From Lewinellaceae bacterium (GTDB taxonomy: Bacteria > Bacteroidota > Bacteroidia > Chitinophagales > Saprospiraceae): 64,000 nucleotides of DNA. Position 1 is the first letter of the stretch. Each line of letters starts with the position of its first letter. The notes below the pieces were generated by a model. It did no database searches, was not told the origin of the DNA, and was given only the letters and a program-made list of their open reading frames with translations. A program made the translations under genes and the position numbers. Shown piece by piece: positions 54,141 to 63,321 of this stretch. The stretch lies in assembly GCA_020636025.1 (NCBI GenBank), contig JACJYQ010000002.1, positions 248,001 to 312,000 on the forward strand, read 5' to 3'.

Positions 54141-55700
54141 ATGCTCGTAAAAACCTATGCAGCCGCCGTGTACGGCGTCGATGCGCGTACCATTACCATT
54201 GAAACCAATGTGGGCGGCGCCCTGGGAAACACCGACAGTGTCGGCATTCACATCGTAGGCCTTCCCGACAGTGCCGTACGCGAAAGCCTTTCCCGCATAG
54301 AAGCCGCCGTTAAAAACTCCGGTTACCGATGGCCACGCCTGAAAACCATCATCAATCTGGCACCGGCAGATATTCGAAAAGAAGGCTCGGCATACGACCT
54401 ACCCATCGCCCTTGGTATGATGGCCGGCGCCGGACTCATTCCGTCCGACAACTTCGATCAGTATTTCATCATGGGTGAGCTATCCCTCGACGGCTCACTT
54501 CGCCCGATCAAAGGTGCACTTCCCGTATCCATTCAGGCGCGAAAGCGCAATTTCAAAGGCTTTATTTTGCCGCTGGCCAACGCGCGCGAAGCCGCCATTG
54601 TAAATGACCTGGAAGTGTACGGCGCGGAAACCCTGCGCGACGCCATTGAGATACTGGCCGGCGTTTCGGAGATAAAACCATTACAGGTGAATACCCGCGA
54701 AGAGTTCAGCGAAAATGCCGAAAGCTATGAACTCGACTTTGAGGATGTTAAAGGACAGGAAAACATCAAACGCGCACTGGAACTGGCCGCGGCCGGCGGC
54801 CACAACGTGATCCTGATCGGTCCGCCCGGCGCCGGAAAAACCATGCTGGCGCGGCGGCTTCCTACCATTCTGCCACCTTTAACCTTGCACGAAGCGTTGG
54901 AAACCACCAAAATCCACTCTGTTTCGGGCTTGCTTCCCAACAAGGCTGCCCTTGTAACAAATCGCCCCTTCCGAGCGCCACATCACACCATCAGCGATGT
55001 AGCGCTCGTAGGCGGCGGCTCCGATCCTTTGCCCGGAGAGATTAGTCTGGCTCACAATGGTGTGCTTTTTCTGGATGAGCTCCCCGAATTCAAACGACAG
55101 GTACTTGAGGTGATGCGTCAGCCCATGGAAGAGCGACAAGTGACCATCAGTCGGGCGAAGGTGACGGTGGATTACCCCGCGAGTTTCGTCCTGATTGCGT
55201 CGATGAATCCTTGTCCCTGCGGCTACCACAACCATCCCGACAAAGAATGCATTTGCGGACCCGGCGTGGTGAAACGCTACGTTTCCAAGATTTCCGGCCC
55301 CCTATTAGACCGCATTGACCTGCATGTAGAGGTTACCCCGGTGAGCTATGAAGAACTTACGAACAGTAAACGCCAGGAATTAAACAGTCGCGATATACGC
55401 GCTCGGGTGCTAAATGCGCGCCAGGTGCAAGCAGAGCGCTTCAAGGAAATGCCGGATGTGTATTGCAACGCACAAATGCCTGGCCGCATGGTACACGAGG
55501 TATGCAAACTGGATGCTGCAGGACTTACGCTGCTGAAAACGGCGATGGAGCGGCTACAACTTTCTGCGCGGGCGTATGATCGGATTTTAAAAGTAGCCCG
55601 CACGGCGGCGGATTTGGCGGGTAGTGCGGAGATACGGATTGAGGATCTGGCGGAGGCGATTCATTATCGGAGTTTGGATAGAGAGGGGTGGGCTGGGTGA
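54141..55700 (+). CDS. comM: ComM/YifB-type Mg-chelatase-like AAA+ ATPase
   Basis: The 519-residue protein has the N-terminal Lon-like ChlI domain (~20-180), the P-loop GPPGAGKT (227-234), Walker B FLDELPEF, a four-Cys zinc patch (NPCPCGYHNHPDKECICG) and a C-terminal Mg-chelatase helical domain. ComM is a hexameric helicase that extends branches during homologous recombination of incoming DNA in natural transformation. Length and motifs are standard. It stands alone. Confidence 0.93.
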   Translation: MLVKTYAAAVYGVDARTITIETNVGGALGNTDSVGIHIVGLPDSAVRESLSRIEAAVKNSGYRWPRLKTIINLAPADIRKEGSAYDLPIALGMMAGAGLIPSDNFDQYFIMGELSLDGSLRPIKGALPVSIQARKRNFKGFILPLANAREAAIVNDLEVYGAETLRDAIEILAGVSEIKPLQVNTREEFSENAESYELDFEDVKGQENIKRALELAAAGGHNVILIGPPGAGKTMLARRLPTILPPLTLHEALETTKIHSVSGLLPNKAALVTNRPFRAPHHTISDVALVGGGSDPLPGEISLAHNGVLFLDELPEFKRQVLEVMRQPMEERQVTISRAKVTVDYPASFVLIASMNPCPCGYHNHPDKECICGPGVVKRYVSKISGPLLDRIDLHVEVTPVSYEELTNSKRQELNSRDIRARVLNARQVQAERFKEMPDVYCNAQMPGRMVHEVCKLDAAGLTLLKTAMERLQLSARAYDRILKVARTAADLAGSAEIRIEDLAEAIHYRSLDREGWAG

Positions 55701-55718
55701 GATTAATCCTCTCTCTCA

Positions 55719-55813
55719 ATTGGATATTGGGAGTTCCTTGTTGGATATTCATTATTCCTCTACGGGCAGTTTTTGAATATCCAATATCCAACAAGGAATA
55801 TCCAACTCCCAAG
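55719..55813. repeat. TTGGATATT fold-back repeat
   Basis: TTCCTTGTTGGATATTCA (55734-55751) faces a reverse copy (55774-55800) that has an extra 7-base GGATATT unit, and CTCCCAA/TTGGGAG-type ends lie outside. The segment forms a long imperfect hairpin after comM, so it may also stop transcription. The wording is a common Bacteroidota intergenic repeat. Confidence 0.6.
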
Positions 55814-55836
55814 TTTTTTCATAGAAGTCATTCATT

Positions 55837-56205
55837 ATGAACATAAAATATGCAAAATATGATCTTGATGGTCGACTGATTTCCTTTTCAGTGCGGATCA
55901 TTCACATCGCAGAGAAGTTGCCAAAAACTATAACCGGGAAACATCTTGCTGGACAATTAATTCGTTCGGGAACATCTCCGACATTAAACTATGGTGAGGC
56001 ACAGTCTGCGGAATCCACGGCAGACTTTATTCATAAAATGAGAATATGCCTAAAAGAGCTTCGGGAAACGATGGCAAACCTTAAAATCATCCAGGGACTA
56101 AAATATTTTAAGGATGGTATGATGGACCAGTTAATAGATGAGAATGACGAACTAATAGCCATTTTTGTTGCAAGCTTGAAAACAGCTCAGAATAAACACA
56201 ATTAA
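55837..56205 (+). CDS. Four-helix-bundle (S23/IVP type) protein
   Basis: The 122-residue protein matches the small four-helix-bundle family first seen in 23S rRNA intervening sequences: VRIIHIAEKLPKT, LIRSGTSPTLNYGEAQ, KMRICLKELRETMANL and a last amphipathic helix. Members are frequent in Bacteroidota as solitary genes near repeats and form pentamers; their role is not established. No rRNA is nearby. It follows the TTGGATATT repeat by 24 bases. Confidence 0.85.
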   Translation: MNIKYAKYDLDGRLISFSVRIIHIAEKLPKTITGKHLAGQLIRSGTSPTLNYGEAQSAESTADFIHKMRICLKELRETMANLKIIQGLKYFKDGMMDQLIDENDELIAIFVASLKTAQNKHN

Positions 56206-56288
56206 ATGCAATTCTATTATTTCATTTTAATTGCAGACCGAACAAGATAAAATTTCCTTCCATCCCAAAGAGAGTTCGGGATAAATCA

Positions 56289-56457
56289 GGCGATCAGGTA
56301 ATCATTTTTTAGAGTTACTCTTGACCGCTAAAACCAGGTGGGAGAGTCTTTTTAGCTCGAGTGAGGCATGTCGGCAGAGCCGACGCGATCGTTGACGCGA
56401 TGCTGGAGCATCGCGCCAACGATATTGAACTATTTTGAGGCGATTTCACGCGAGCTG
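56289..56457 (+). repeat. Palindrome-rich ~169-bp repeat, copy 1
   Basis: This stretch is closely similar to 63154-63321 in the same orientation: shared blocks include AGAGTTACTCTTGACCGCTA, GCATGTCGGCAGAGCCGACG, a GCGATGCTGGAGCATCGCG hairpin and CGCGAGCTG at the right end. Inner hairpins are TCGGC-AGA-GCCGA and CGATGCT-GG-AGCATCG. There is no reading frame. The second copy cuts a gene, so the unit is likely mobile or REP/MITE-like. Confidence 0.75.
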
Positions 56458-56557
56458 GGATGGCAATTATTCCGGGGAATGGCATCGTCAAAAGCAGGAC
56501 TTTAGCGAATTTTCTAACCGTCTGAAATCCAAAAAACATTTGAAAATCGAGAAAAAA

Positions 56558-56591
56558 ACAGCTTTTTCCCAATAGTGCTGGGAAAAGCTGT
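56558..56591. terminator. Strong hairpin upstream of sigma factor
   Basis: ACAGCTTTTTCCCA (56558-56571) pairs with TGGGAAAAGCTGT (56579-56591) with one bulged T. Seven As precede the stem, so on the minus strand it is a stem plus T-run terminator; on the + strand a T-run comes 10 bases later. It may insulate the sigma operon or act as a leader structure. Confidence 0.5.
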
Positions 56592-56712
56592 GAGAACATA
56601 GCTTTTTTTGTGTCATTGCACTGAAAAACAAGGGCCATAAATTTTGAAAATGTCGCACCTTTTTCTCAAAATTTTGTTTCGCCCTTATAAACAAGGCAAT
56701 TATAGCCAACAC

Positions 56713-57276
56713 ATGTCATCGCCGGAGGAGGATTTTTACCTAAATGGAATTGCCCAAAATAATTTTGAGGTACTTCAGCAGATTTATCGGGAGAGCCTGC
56801 CCGAAGTGCGGCGCTATGTGACGAAGAATTCTGGCACAGCAGAAGATGCCCGCGATATATTTCAGGAGGCTATTGTGATCATTTTTAATAAAGTATCGAA
56901 ACAAGAGCTGGTGCTGACCACGCGATTTCATGTGTACCTGTTCAGTATCTGCCGGAGACTCTGGTTAAAACAATTGAAAAAAAATTGGCATAAGGAGGTT
57001 TCTTTTGAGCCGGAAAACGAATATGAAGATGGGGACGACATTGCTGAAGCCATGTTGAAAAGCCGCAAATGGACACTTTTTAACAAATACTTCCAAAAAT
57101 TATCGGAGGAATGTCAACAGGCACTAAAACTCCTGTTCAACGGCGTTTCCAGCAAAGAAATAGCTCAAAAAATGGGTTATTCTGAAGATTATGCCAAACG
57201 CAAAAAATACAAATGTAAAATACAACTGACCGAGATGGTCCGCAACGACCCGGAATATCAGTCCTTAAAAGAATGA
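56713..57276 (+). CDS. ECF-type RNA polymerase sigma factor
   Basis: From the ATG at 56713 the ~187-residue protein has sigma region 2 (FEVLQQIYRESLPEVRRYV, then AEDARDIFQEAIVIIF) and region 4 helix-turn-helix (LSEECQQALKLLFNGVSSKE, AQKMGYSEDYAKRKKYKC), with no regions 1 or 3, as in ECF factors. The upstream in-frame ATG at 56644 would add a basic extension not typical of the family. It lies 17 bases before a membrane protein that is probably its anti-sigma factor and likely drives the adjacent secreted proteins. Confidence 0.85.
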   Translation: MSSPEEDFYLNGIAQNNFEVLQQIYRESLPEVRRYVTKNSGTAEDARDIFQEAIVIIFNKVSKQELVLTTRFHVYLFSICRRLWLKQLKKNWHKEVSFEPENEYEDGDDIAEAMLKSRKWTLFNKYFQKLSEECQQALKLLFNGVSSKEIAQKMGYSEDYAKRKKYKCKIQLTEMVRNDPEYQSLKE

Positions 57277-57293
57277 TGTAATTCAAAGTAATA

Positions 57294-58181
57294 ATGGCCT
57301 TTAACGACGAGACTTATCACCAGATTCAACAATACCTGGACGGCTTGATGACCCAGGCCGAACGGGAGGCGTTTGAACTGGAGATGGCCGCTAAGCCTGA
57401 ACTGGCCGAGGAAGTCCAGTTGAACCGCGATATGCAGGAATTCCTCGCTGATACACCAGAAAATGCCCTGCGTAAAAGCCTGCAGGCCCTGAGCGAACAA
57501 ACGGCCATACAAGAAAAAAATCGACCTGCACGGCTGTGGTGGTGGTTGCTGCTCGTTCCAGTGCTTGCCTTGCTGCTTTGGTGGATCATGCCGGAGAAAC
57601 CAGCAACCAACATCGCGCCGCCCGCACGTGAGGGCCAAAACCACACAAACGAGCAGGACCTAAACCCCTTGGATACAGCAAAGGCAACTCCAACGCCTCA
57701 AGGCTCTGCGCCGAAACAGGAAGAATCTGTCCCTGATGTACCAACCAGGAAGCCCAACCCAAAGGAAAAGCAGCAAAAACTTTTTGCCGCCAACTTCCAG
57801 CCCATGCCGGCCCTCGAACTGCTGATCGGCAATAACCTGCGCGCCGGCGATTTTCAATGGGCCGACACCCAGCCAATGCCCAATGTGACCCTGGAGAAAC
57901 CCGGTATCCAAATAAAGTTTCATTTTTCCGGCTTGCTTCTCTCCGATGCAGATATGCGGGAGAAAAAGCTGAACCTCCATATTTTTTCCAACGACCCAGC
58001 CGCCTTTGAAGCCTTCCGTCCGGTTTCCAGCACGCAGCTTCGCCCCGAACCAGCTGGCAACAATACCTACCGTATCTCGGCGGACAAATTCTTCACGTCA
58101 TCCCCAGGCTTGTACTATTACCTTATTGAAGATGCCTCTACGGAACGGATTTATTTGGTGGAGAAGTTCGTGGTTCGGTAA
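57294..58181 (+). CDS. Probable membrane anti-sigma protein
   Basis: The 295-residue protein has a cytosolic N-terminus (1-80) of the kind found in Bacteroidota anti-sigma factors (YLDGLMTQAEREAFELEM, then LAEEVQLNRDMQEFL), one membrane helix (81-99, Trp-rich), a Pro/Thr/Lys-rich linker and an extracytoplasmic beta-rich domain (~165-295). It has no zinc-finger Cys/His set. Position after the sigma gene supports the role. Release would depend on an envelope signal. Confidence 0.75.
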   Translation: MAFNDETYHQIQQYLDGLMTQAEREAFELEMAAKPELAEEVQLNRDMQEFLADTPENALRKSLQALSEQTAIQEKNRPARLWWWLLLVPVLALLLWWIMPEKPATNIAPPAREGQNHTNEQDLNPLDTAKATPTPQGSAPKQEESVPDVPTRKPNPKEKQQKLFAANFQPMPALELLIGNNLRAGDFQWADTQPMPNVTLEKPGIQIKFHFSGLLLSDADMREKKLNLHIFSNDPAAFEAFRPVSSTQLRPEPAGNNTYRISADKFFTSSPGLYYYLIEDASTERIYLVEKFVVR

Positions 58182-58265
58182 GTTGATTCAGCATACCAAG
58201 CCAAGGTTTCGTCAAAAGCACAGCTCAATCCAGGCTTAGTCCCCTTTTGTATCAAGGTTTAAAAT

Positions 58266-58299
58266 TTTGAGAGACCATCTCTACATGGTCGCTCTCAAA
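58266..58299. promoter_or_regulatory. Hairpin between anti-sigma and TSP3-repeat genes
   Basis: TTTGAGAG-ACCAT (58266-58278) pairs with ATGGT-CG-CTCTCAAA (58285-58299), leaving a 2-base bulge. There is no T-run, so it is a weak terminator; it may be an RNA processing or control element in the 291-base gap. Confidence 0.45.
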
Positions 58300-58472
58300 C
58301 CCTATCGGAAATCGAACAAATTGGAATTTTTCTATGTCCAGGAAAAAAAGTTGGACGCCGCCCGGTCACTTTTCAGCCAAATAGGGAATTGTGGTTTGAA
58401 ATGATTTTTAGACGTTTCAGAATGTCTAACTCTCTAAAAAATTTAAACCTGTAAACTCAAAATTTTGCAACT

Positions 58473-59648
58473 ATGAAGTTTTATTTTATTCTACTTGCTG
58501 TTTTATTCTTAAGCTTAAATGCGGTCACCGCACAAACCTTATTGACCTGCACTAATAGCCAAAGCGGTGCTAAAGTTACCTTTGTGGAACAGACTGGCCA
58601 GGATATTACCCTTTTGGTAGATTGGGATGAAGGGTCTACTTTTTCTGGTAATAACCTGGTTATCACGAATGGTACTTGCCAAAGCTGCCCTAATATCGGA
58701 GGAATTGGTCGTCCTCACGGTATTTTTAAATACTACACGATCCACCAAACCGACCCTGACCAGCCGGTTACTATTGACTGGGCGCCTCCTGGGACATACG
58801 TTTATTGCGGGGGTGGTAACCCCGCTACGATTACGGGCCTCAACGACGCCGACAATGACGGTGTCAACGATGCCGACGACAACTGCCCCGACACACCTTC
58901 AGGCGAGGGCGTAAATGCCGAGGGCTGTTCCTGCTCACAAGTCTCTGTTGATGACGGAGACCCCTGTACCCTGGACGAATGCGTTGATGGTGTAGTAACT
59001 CATACCCCCAATCCTGATTCGGACGGAGACGGTGTTTGCGATGAAATTGACAATTGTATCAATACGGCAAATGCTGACCAAGCCGATGGAGATGGCGACG
59101 GCATCGGAGATGCCTGCGACGCCTGCCCGAATATTCCCGATCCTAACTGTGCTACTTGTGGCAATGGAAAATACCTGGTGTGTCACATACCTCCCGGTCA
59201 GCCGGAAAATGCTCAGCAGCTCTGCATTTCTCTCAACGCAGCCAATAACCACATAGGCAACCACGGCGGTTGTTACTGGGGCTACTGTAATTCAGGAATA
59301 ATGGTGAACCAAAGCAACCCGCTTATCAAGTCAGCCAGTCACCCGCAGGGTAACTATGACCGCACAGAAGGCAACAATCCGCTGGTGGAAACCGAAAAAG
59401 GCAATGTCTATTTCTTCGAGGTATCACCTAACCCGGCTACTGACAAAATCAACCTGCACCTGCATGGCCATAGCGATGGCGCACAATTGTACATCCATGA
59501 TCAACTGGGTCGCAAGGTTTGGATGCAACAACTGGAAGAATCCCAAAGCTCCCTGCAGCTCAATCTTGACCTGGAAAATGGGCTTTACGTGGTATCCCTG
59601 ATTTCGAATGGCGAAACCATCTCGAAGCTACTGGTGATTAACAAATAA
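58473..59648 (+). CDS. Secreted TSP type-3 repeat protein with T9SS sorting domain
   Basis: The 391-residue protein has a signal peptide (cut after VTAQ, 21), a Cys-containing N-terminal domain (~22-125), then Asp-rich calcium-binding thrombospondin type-3 repeats (DADNDGVNDADDNCPDTP; DSDGDGVCDEIDNC; DGDGDGIGDACDACP), a Cys-rich segment (~225-275) and a C-terminal sorting domain (FEVSPNPATDKINLH to the end). It is likely a calcium-stiffened surface protein exported by the type IX system. It is downstream of the sigma/anti-sigma pair and may be a target of that sigma factor. Confidence 0.8.
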   Translation: MKFYFILLAVLFLSLNAVTAQTLLTCTNSQSGAKVTFVEQTGQDITLLVDWDEGSTFSGNNLVITNGTCQSCPNIGGIGRPHGIFKYYTIHQTDPDQPVTIDWAPPGTYVYCGGGNPATITGLNDADNDGVNDADDNCPDTPSGEGVNAEGCSCSQVSVDDGDPCTLDECVDGVVTHTPNPDSDGDGVCDEIDNCINTANADQADGDGDGIGDACDACPNIPDPNCATCGNGKYLVCHIPPGQPENAQQLCISLNAANNHIGNHGGCYWGYCNSGIMVNQSNPLIKSASHPQGNYDRTEGNNPLVETEKGNVYFFEVSPNPATDKINLHLHGHSDGAQLYIHDQLGRKVWMQQLEESQSSLQLNLDLENGLYVVSLISNGETISKLLVINK

Positions 59649-59667
59649 TCAACTGCGTGACTATTCT

Positions 59668-59700
59668 ATTGCCTGGGCGCCTAAGAGTCGTCCAGGCAAT
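59668..59700. terminator. Bidirectional terminator between TSP3-repeat and CHAT genes
   Basis: ATTGCCTGG (59668-59676) pairs exactly with CCAGGCAAT (59692-59700) in the 57-base space between two converging genes. T-runs are weak on both sides. Confidence 0.5.
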
Positions 59701-59705
59701 TCCCA

Positions 59706-62537
59706 TCACCTTCCCACCAACATATAAGCCGCCCAAAAATGAGGCGATGCCGTAGCCGGGTCCCGTATCAAGCGCAGCTTGGCCGCCCGCAAACTCCCAG
59801 CATAGCCCTGTCCATCCAGCACCCGGGTATAAAAATCTACCATAAACGAGGCGCTGATATGGTCGTATACCTTCCAAAGGGAAAAAACTACGTTTTGAGC
59901 TCCGGCAGAAATAAATGTGCGATTCAAGCCAAGGAGTCCATCTCCTTGAGCTACCTGGCCGTATCCGCTTTCACAACTGCTGATGGTGACCAGGTCGGCT
60001 TGAATATTCAGTTGGGAGATTTCATCTGCATACAAAATGCCGTCTTCGATAAGGGTATCGCTGCTGGAACAGGCGATGCCGGAAAATTTAGGGTCTTTGA
60101 GGTCGGAAAAACTGTGCCCTGCGATATGGACATATTGATAAGGCTCCGTCAAGGCTTGTTTTAAAGCCCCTTCACCAGCTTGCGTCCGCAAAGCCAGGGT
60201 GTTATTTCTGGTTCCACTTTGTTCCAACATTTCCACGATGCTTTTTACTTCGTGTTCCGATTCCGGCAATGGATTGAAGTTTCCGGCGTCATCGAAAGCC
60301 CTGAAATTGGTAAATGGCAGAAAGCGGGTTCTGACGGCCGCCGCCGTATTCGATGTATTTGCCTCATCATATACCGGAGCAAAGGCAAAAACGCCCGACA
60401 AGGAGGCCTTGCGCATAGCCCGGGCTTTTACAAAAAGTGACGGCGCGTAGTGGTAGGAAATTTCGTACCGCTTGACCAAATAATTGAGGTCACTAAATTG
60501 GCCGTATGTTGCCTCCGGTAGCAATAATTCAAAGGGAAGAAGAAAAACAGGGCCTTCCCCAATGATGATCAGCTTTTGCTTGTTTTTCAACGCATAGGCA
60601 CAGTGCGATAAATGATCCTGATATAGGCGGTGACTCAGTTGGATAAAATGCTCTCTGCTACGCTGTTTGAACAGAGGTGCATTTTTCACCAGTTCAATCA
60701 GGCTATCGATTCTATCATAAACCTCATAGATTTGTTCCTGGCCCGAATAATTGATTGCGAATTGTGCCGGTTTGTTTTTTTCAATGAAAAACATTGTCCC
60801 GCCGAAATAATCCAACAGCAGCTCCCCTTCCTCCAGTTGGTTTTGAATGTCCCGGATTTTTACGGGCTCAATAGTCATCCGGGTTTTCCAATACGAAGGA
60901 TAGTTTCTGGCGATTTCAAACTGAAGTTGAAAATAGGCTCGTTTGAAATGAAAAACCCGATCAATTGTTTCTGCCAGTTTCAGGTCGCCAACCGTTGCTT
61001 CCTTTGCATCATGCAATTGTTTTTCCCAGTACTGGATGTCGGACACTATTTGCTTTTCTTTTTGCAGGAGAGAGTCGGGAATGGCAATAAGTCCTGATGC
61101 ATCAGCCTTTATATACGCCAGCATCAGCTTTTGTGCCTTTATCTTTTGAGCATAGTAGTAGGCTTCTTCCACAATTTCCAGCGATGGCCGAATTTCGTAG
61201 AGCAATTGAGCAAAATACAAGGATATCCCCAGGCAATAAAAATGATGTTTAATTAGCCCCTCGATGCGCCCCTCCCTTAAAACAATCGAATTTTCCAATT
61301 GCCGGACGTGGAATTTGTCAACCAAAGACATGATCTTCAGCGCCGTTTCCAGATCTTTGATGTATCCCGCTTCATCAGCAAAGTTCAATCCTCTCGTTTG
61401 GTGAAACCGTGCAAGTTGTCTTAAAATGCCATAGGTATAAGGGTGATTCACAAAATCATCGGGATTCGGAAGTTCGTTGAGGTCAAAGGATCGATAGGTT
61501 CTGCAGACTTTGTGCAGGGCTTTTTGTGTGTAATAAACGCTGGAGTCTGCAGCGTTTTTTTCGTTTTTTCGGATATTATACAATTCTCCTATTTCCATCA
61601 AAGCCAGCAAAATTGGGGTATTCCAAATTGAGAAATTCTGTTTTTCTATCAGTTGAACATAATCCTTGTAATACTGGATGCATAGGTCATGGCTTCCATC
61701 AAATTTATAGCTGTAGCCGATAAGCCTGACTATTTCTGCACGTAGCCAATGGTATTTATCATAATGCACTAAAAGCTCCTGATTGGAAAGCAGTATGCTG
61801 TCTGCCATCAATAAAGTCTGCCTGGCTGCTGTAGTTTTCCGGTTTTTGATCTGTGCCCCCCCTTGCGCGACCTGATACTCTAATTCTATAAGTACTCTGA
61901 TATCTGATTTACGAATAAACCGTAGACTTTTTTTATATAAGTCCAGCATTGCGGCATTGAATGTGCCGTTTTTGAAATGATTTGTTGCTAGTGAAGCATA
62001 AAGGTCTCCAAGGTGTTCATTGTTGTCATTAGGCGCCAGATACTCCAACACATAAATGGCTTTTTGGTAATAGTCACTACTGAGTGGGTATTCTCCTATA
62101 GCTGAGAATTGATCGGCTATATGACGGTAGTAGTAGCATGTGTGTACGTCATTTTCGCCAAACTTTTGAATGGCCGCTTCCAGACTCAGATTGGCAAAAT
62201 AGATGGCTTTTTCCACCAAGTCTTGCTGCTGGAAAGCCAGACTAAGTTGTTCGCAAGTCTGAATATAATCATCGCTTTGACGGCTAACCGGGTGGGGCTG
62301 CGCCCCCAAATCTTTCGAATTGGCTTGCCGAAGACCCTTGACGGCTATTTGAACCATTTTGGCATCCGCTGCTGTCATTCCGGTGCTGTGATCAGGCTTG
62401 AGTCCTTTCCAGATTTCAGGGGCGAGTTGTTGCAGTATAGTTATTTCATTTTCCGGATCAAATGCTTGTCCGAAAATTGAAAATGAACCAATAAAGCAGC
62501 CAATCGATAATAGAATTACACGGTACATTTTTATCAT
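59706..62537 (-). CDS. Secreted TPR-CHAT caspase-like protease
   Basis: From the ATG at 62537 the ~943-residue protein has a signal peptide (cut after IFGQ, ~22), a long array of TPR-like helical repeats (~60-500), a helical spacer and a C-terminal CHAT domain (~640-943). The caspase-type dyad is H808 in HIAGHSFSD and C855 in ISSCESGYG, followed by GLLGLNRTFISAGA and the SLW-motif typical of CHAT. CHAT proteins cut protein targets; bacterial relatives serve in programmed cell death and defence, but this one is exported. A TACTTTTG box 17 bases before the ATG supports this start. Confidence 0.88.
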   Translation of the reverse strand: MIKMYRVILLSIGCFIGSFSIFGQAFDPENEITILQQLAPEIWKGLKPDHSTGMTAADAKMVQIAVKGLRQANSKDLGAQPHPVSRQSDDYIQTCEQLSLAFQQQDLVEKAIYFANLSLEAAIQKFGENDVHTCYYYRHIADQFSAIGEYPLSSDYYQKAIYVLEYLAPNDNNEHLGDLYASLATNHFKNGTFNAAMLDLYKKSLRFIRKSDIRVLIELEYQVAQGGAQIKNRKTTAARQTLLMADSILLSNQELLVHYDKYHWLRAEIVRLIGYSYKFDGSHDLCIQYYKDYVQLIEKQNFSIWNTPILLALMEIGELYNIRKNEKNAADSSVYYTQKALHKVCRTYRSFDLNELPNPDDFVNHPYTYGILRQLARFHQTRGLNFADEAGYIKDLETALKIMSLVDKFHVRQLENSIVLREGRIEGLIKHHFYCLGISLYFAQLLYEIRPSLEIVEEAYYYAQKIKAQKLMLAYIKADASGLIAIPDSLLQKEKQIVSDIQYWEKQLHDAKEATVGDLKLAETIDRVFHFKRAYFQLQFEIARNYPSYWKTRMTIEPVKIRDIQNQLEEGELLLDYFGGTMFFIEKNKPAQFAINYSGQEQIYEVYDRIDSLIELVKNAPLFKQRSREHFIQLSHRLYQDHLSHCAYALKNKQKLIIIGEGPVFLLPFELLLPEATYGQFSDLNYLVKRYEISYHYAPSLFVKARAMRKASLSGVFAFAPVYDEANTSNTAAAVRTRFLPFTNFRAFDDAGNFNPLPESEHEVKSIVEMLEQSGTRNNTLALRTQAGEGALKQALTEPYQYVHIAGHSFSDLKDPKFSGIACSSSDTLIEDGILYADEISQLNIQADLVTISSCESGYGQVAQGDGLLGLNRTFISAGAQNVVFSLWKVYDHISASFMVDFYTRVLDGQGYAGSLRAAKLRLIRDPATASPHFWAAYMLVGR

Positions 62538-62553
62538 AGGTGACTGATTATTG

Positions 62554-62561
62554 CAAAAGTA
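62554..62561 (-). promoter_or_regulatory. TAnnTTTG -7 box of CHAT gene
   Basis: On the minus strand TACTTTTG (62561-62554) is a full -7 match, 17 bases before the ATG at 62537. TTTG at 62579-62576 is a -33 candidate but only 14 bases away. Confidence 0.35.
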
Positions 62562-62671
62562 GAAAGGAAGGAGCGCAAAAGTCCGTCTATGAGAACAATC
62601 CTTTAACAATTAGACGGGTGTTTCCATCAATGCTGTTTTGCCCGTTTGCCAACTTTCGCAAGACAACAGAT

Positions 62672-63153
62672 TCACTCCTCACTCCGAAGAAACCTGGAAA
62701 CCGCCTCTTTTCGCCGCCTGGACACCTCCACCCGTTTCCCATCGCGCATCACCACAAAACCATCGTGATCGAGAAAAGAAACATGCAGCTTGTTGATCAA
62801 ATGGGACTTGTGGGCGCGTATAAATCCATAATCGCCAAGAAGTTCTTCATATTCTCCCAAACTTTTGGAAGCCAGATACTGCTTATTGCCGTCGAGATTT
62901 ATTTGGGTATAAGCACCCATTGCTTCCAGATGAATAATTTCCGAGGTTCGGAAAAAGTGAATACCTTCTTTTGAAGGAACCGCCAATCTGAATTGGTTTG
63001 GATCGTCTGCCTGGAGATTGGTGAATATATTCCGGAATTGCTCGTGCTGAAATCCTTGTTCATTTCGTTTGGCGATGTATCGGGCCACGGCACTTGTCAG
63101 TTCCTCAACATCCACGGGTTTCAGTAAATAATCAAAGGCACTAAAGGAAATCC
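62672..63153 (-). pseudogene. LytTR response regulator, receiver domain lost
   Basis: The frame encodes the end of a receiver domain (SAFDYLLKPVDVEEL, from 63148) and a full LytTR DNA-binding domain (FRTSEIIHLEAMGAYTQI, GFIRAHKSHLINKLHV). The first ~100 residues that hold the phosphorylated Asp are missing: homology stops at about 63150, exactly where repeat copy 2 begins, and a stop codon follows in the repeat. The GTG at 63113-63115 that could be read as a start is the Val of the KPVD motif. The gene was therefore truncated by the repeat insertion or an associated rearrangement. No histidine kinase partner is in the window. Confidence 0.8.
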
Positions 63154-63321
63154 GGCTATCAGCTAATCATTTGAGAGTTACTCTTGACCGCTAAAACCTA
63201 CTGGTAGGGTCTGTTAAGCTCGAGTGGGGCATGTCGGCAGAGCCGACGCAATCGTTGTCACGATGCTGGAGCATCGCGGCAACGAAATTGATTTTTTTGG
63301 GGGGCAGACTCGCGCGAGCTG
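63154..63321 (+). repeat. Palindrome-rich ~169-bp repeat, copy 2
   Basis: It is in the same orientation as 56289-56457, differing by scattered substitutions and small indels, mainly in the loops and in a T/G run near the right end. Its left end coincides with the break in the LytTR gene, and its right end with the start of a new, unrelated reading frame. Confidence 0.75.

Larger units (their letters stand above)
56206..56712. other. 507-base gap with repeat copy 1 and a hairpin
   Basis: No gene is seen. It contains the first copy of the 169-base repeat, a strong hairpin at 56558-56591, and the leader of the sigma factor gene. Confidence 0.5.

Noticed and set aside
63113..63115. GTG as a true start of an intact LytTR gene
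   Set aside because: The codon is the Val of the receiver-domain KPVD motif and the frame continues upstream with receiver sequence until the repeat.
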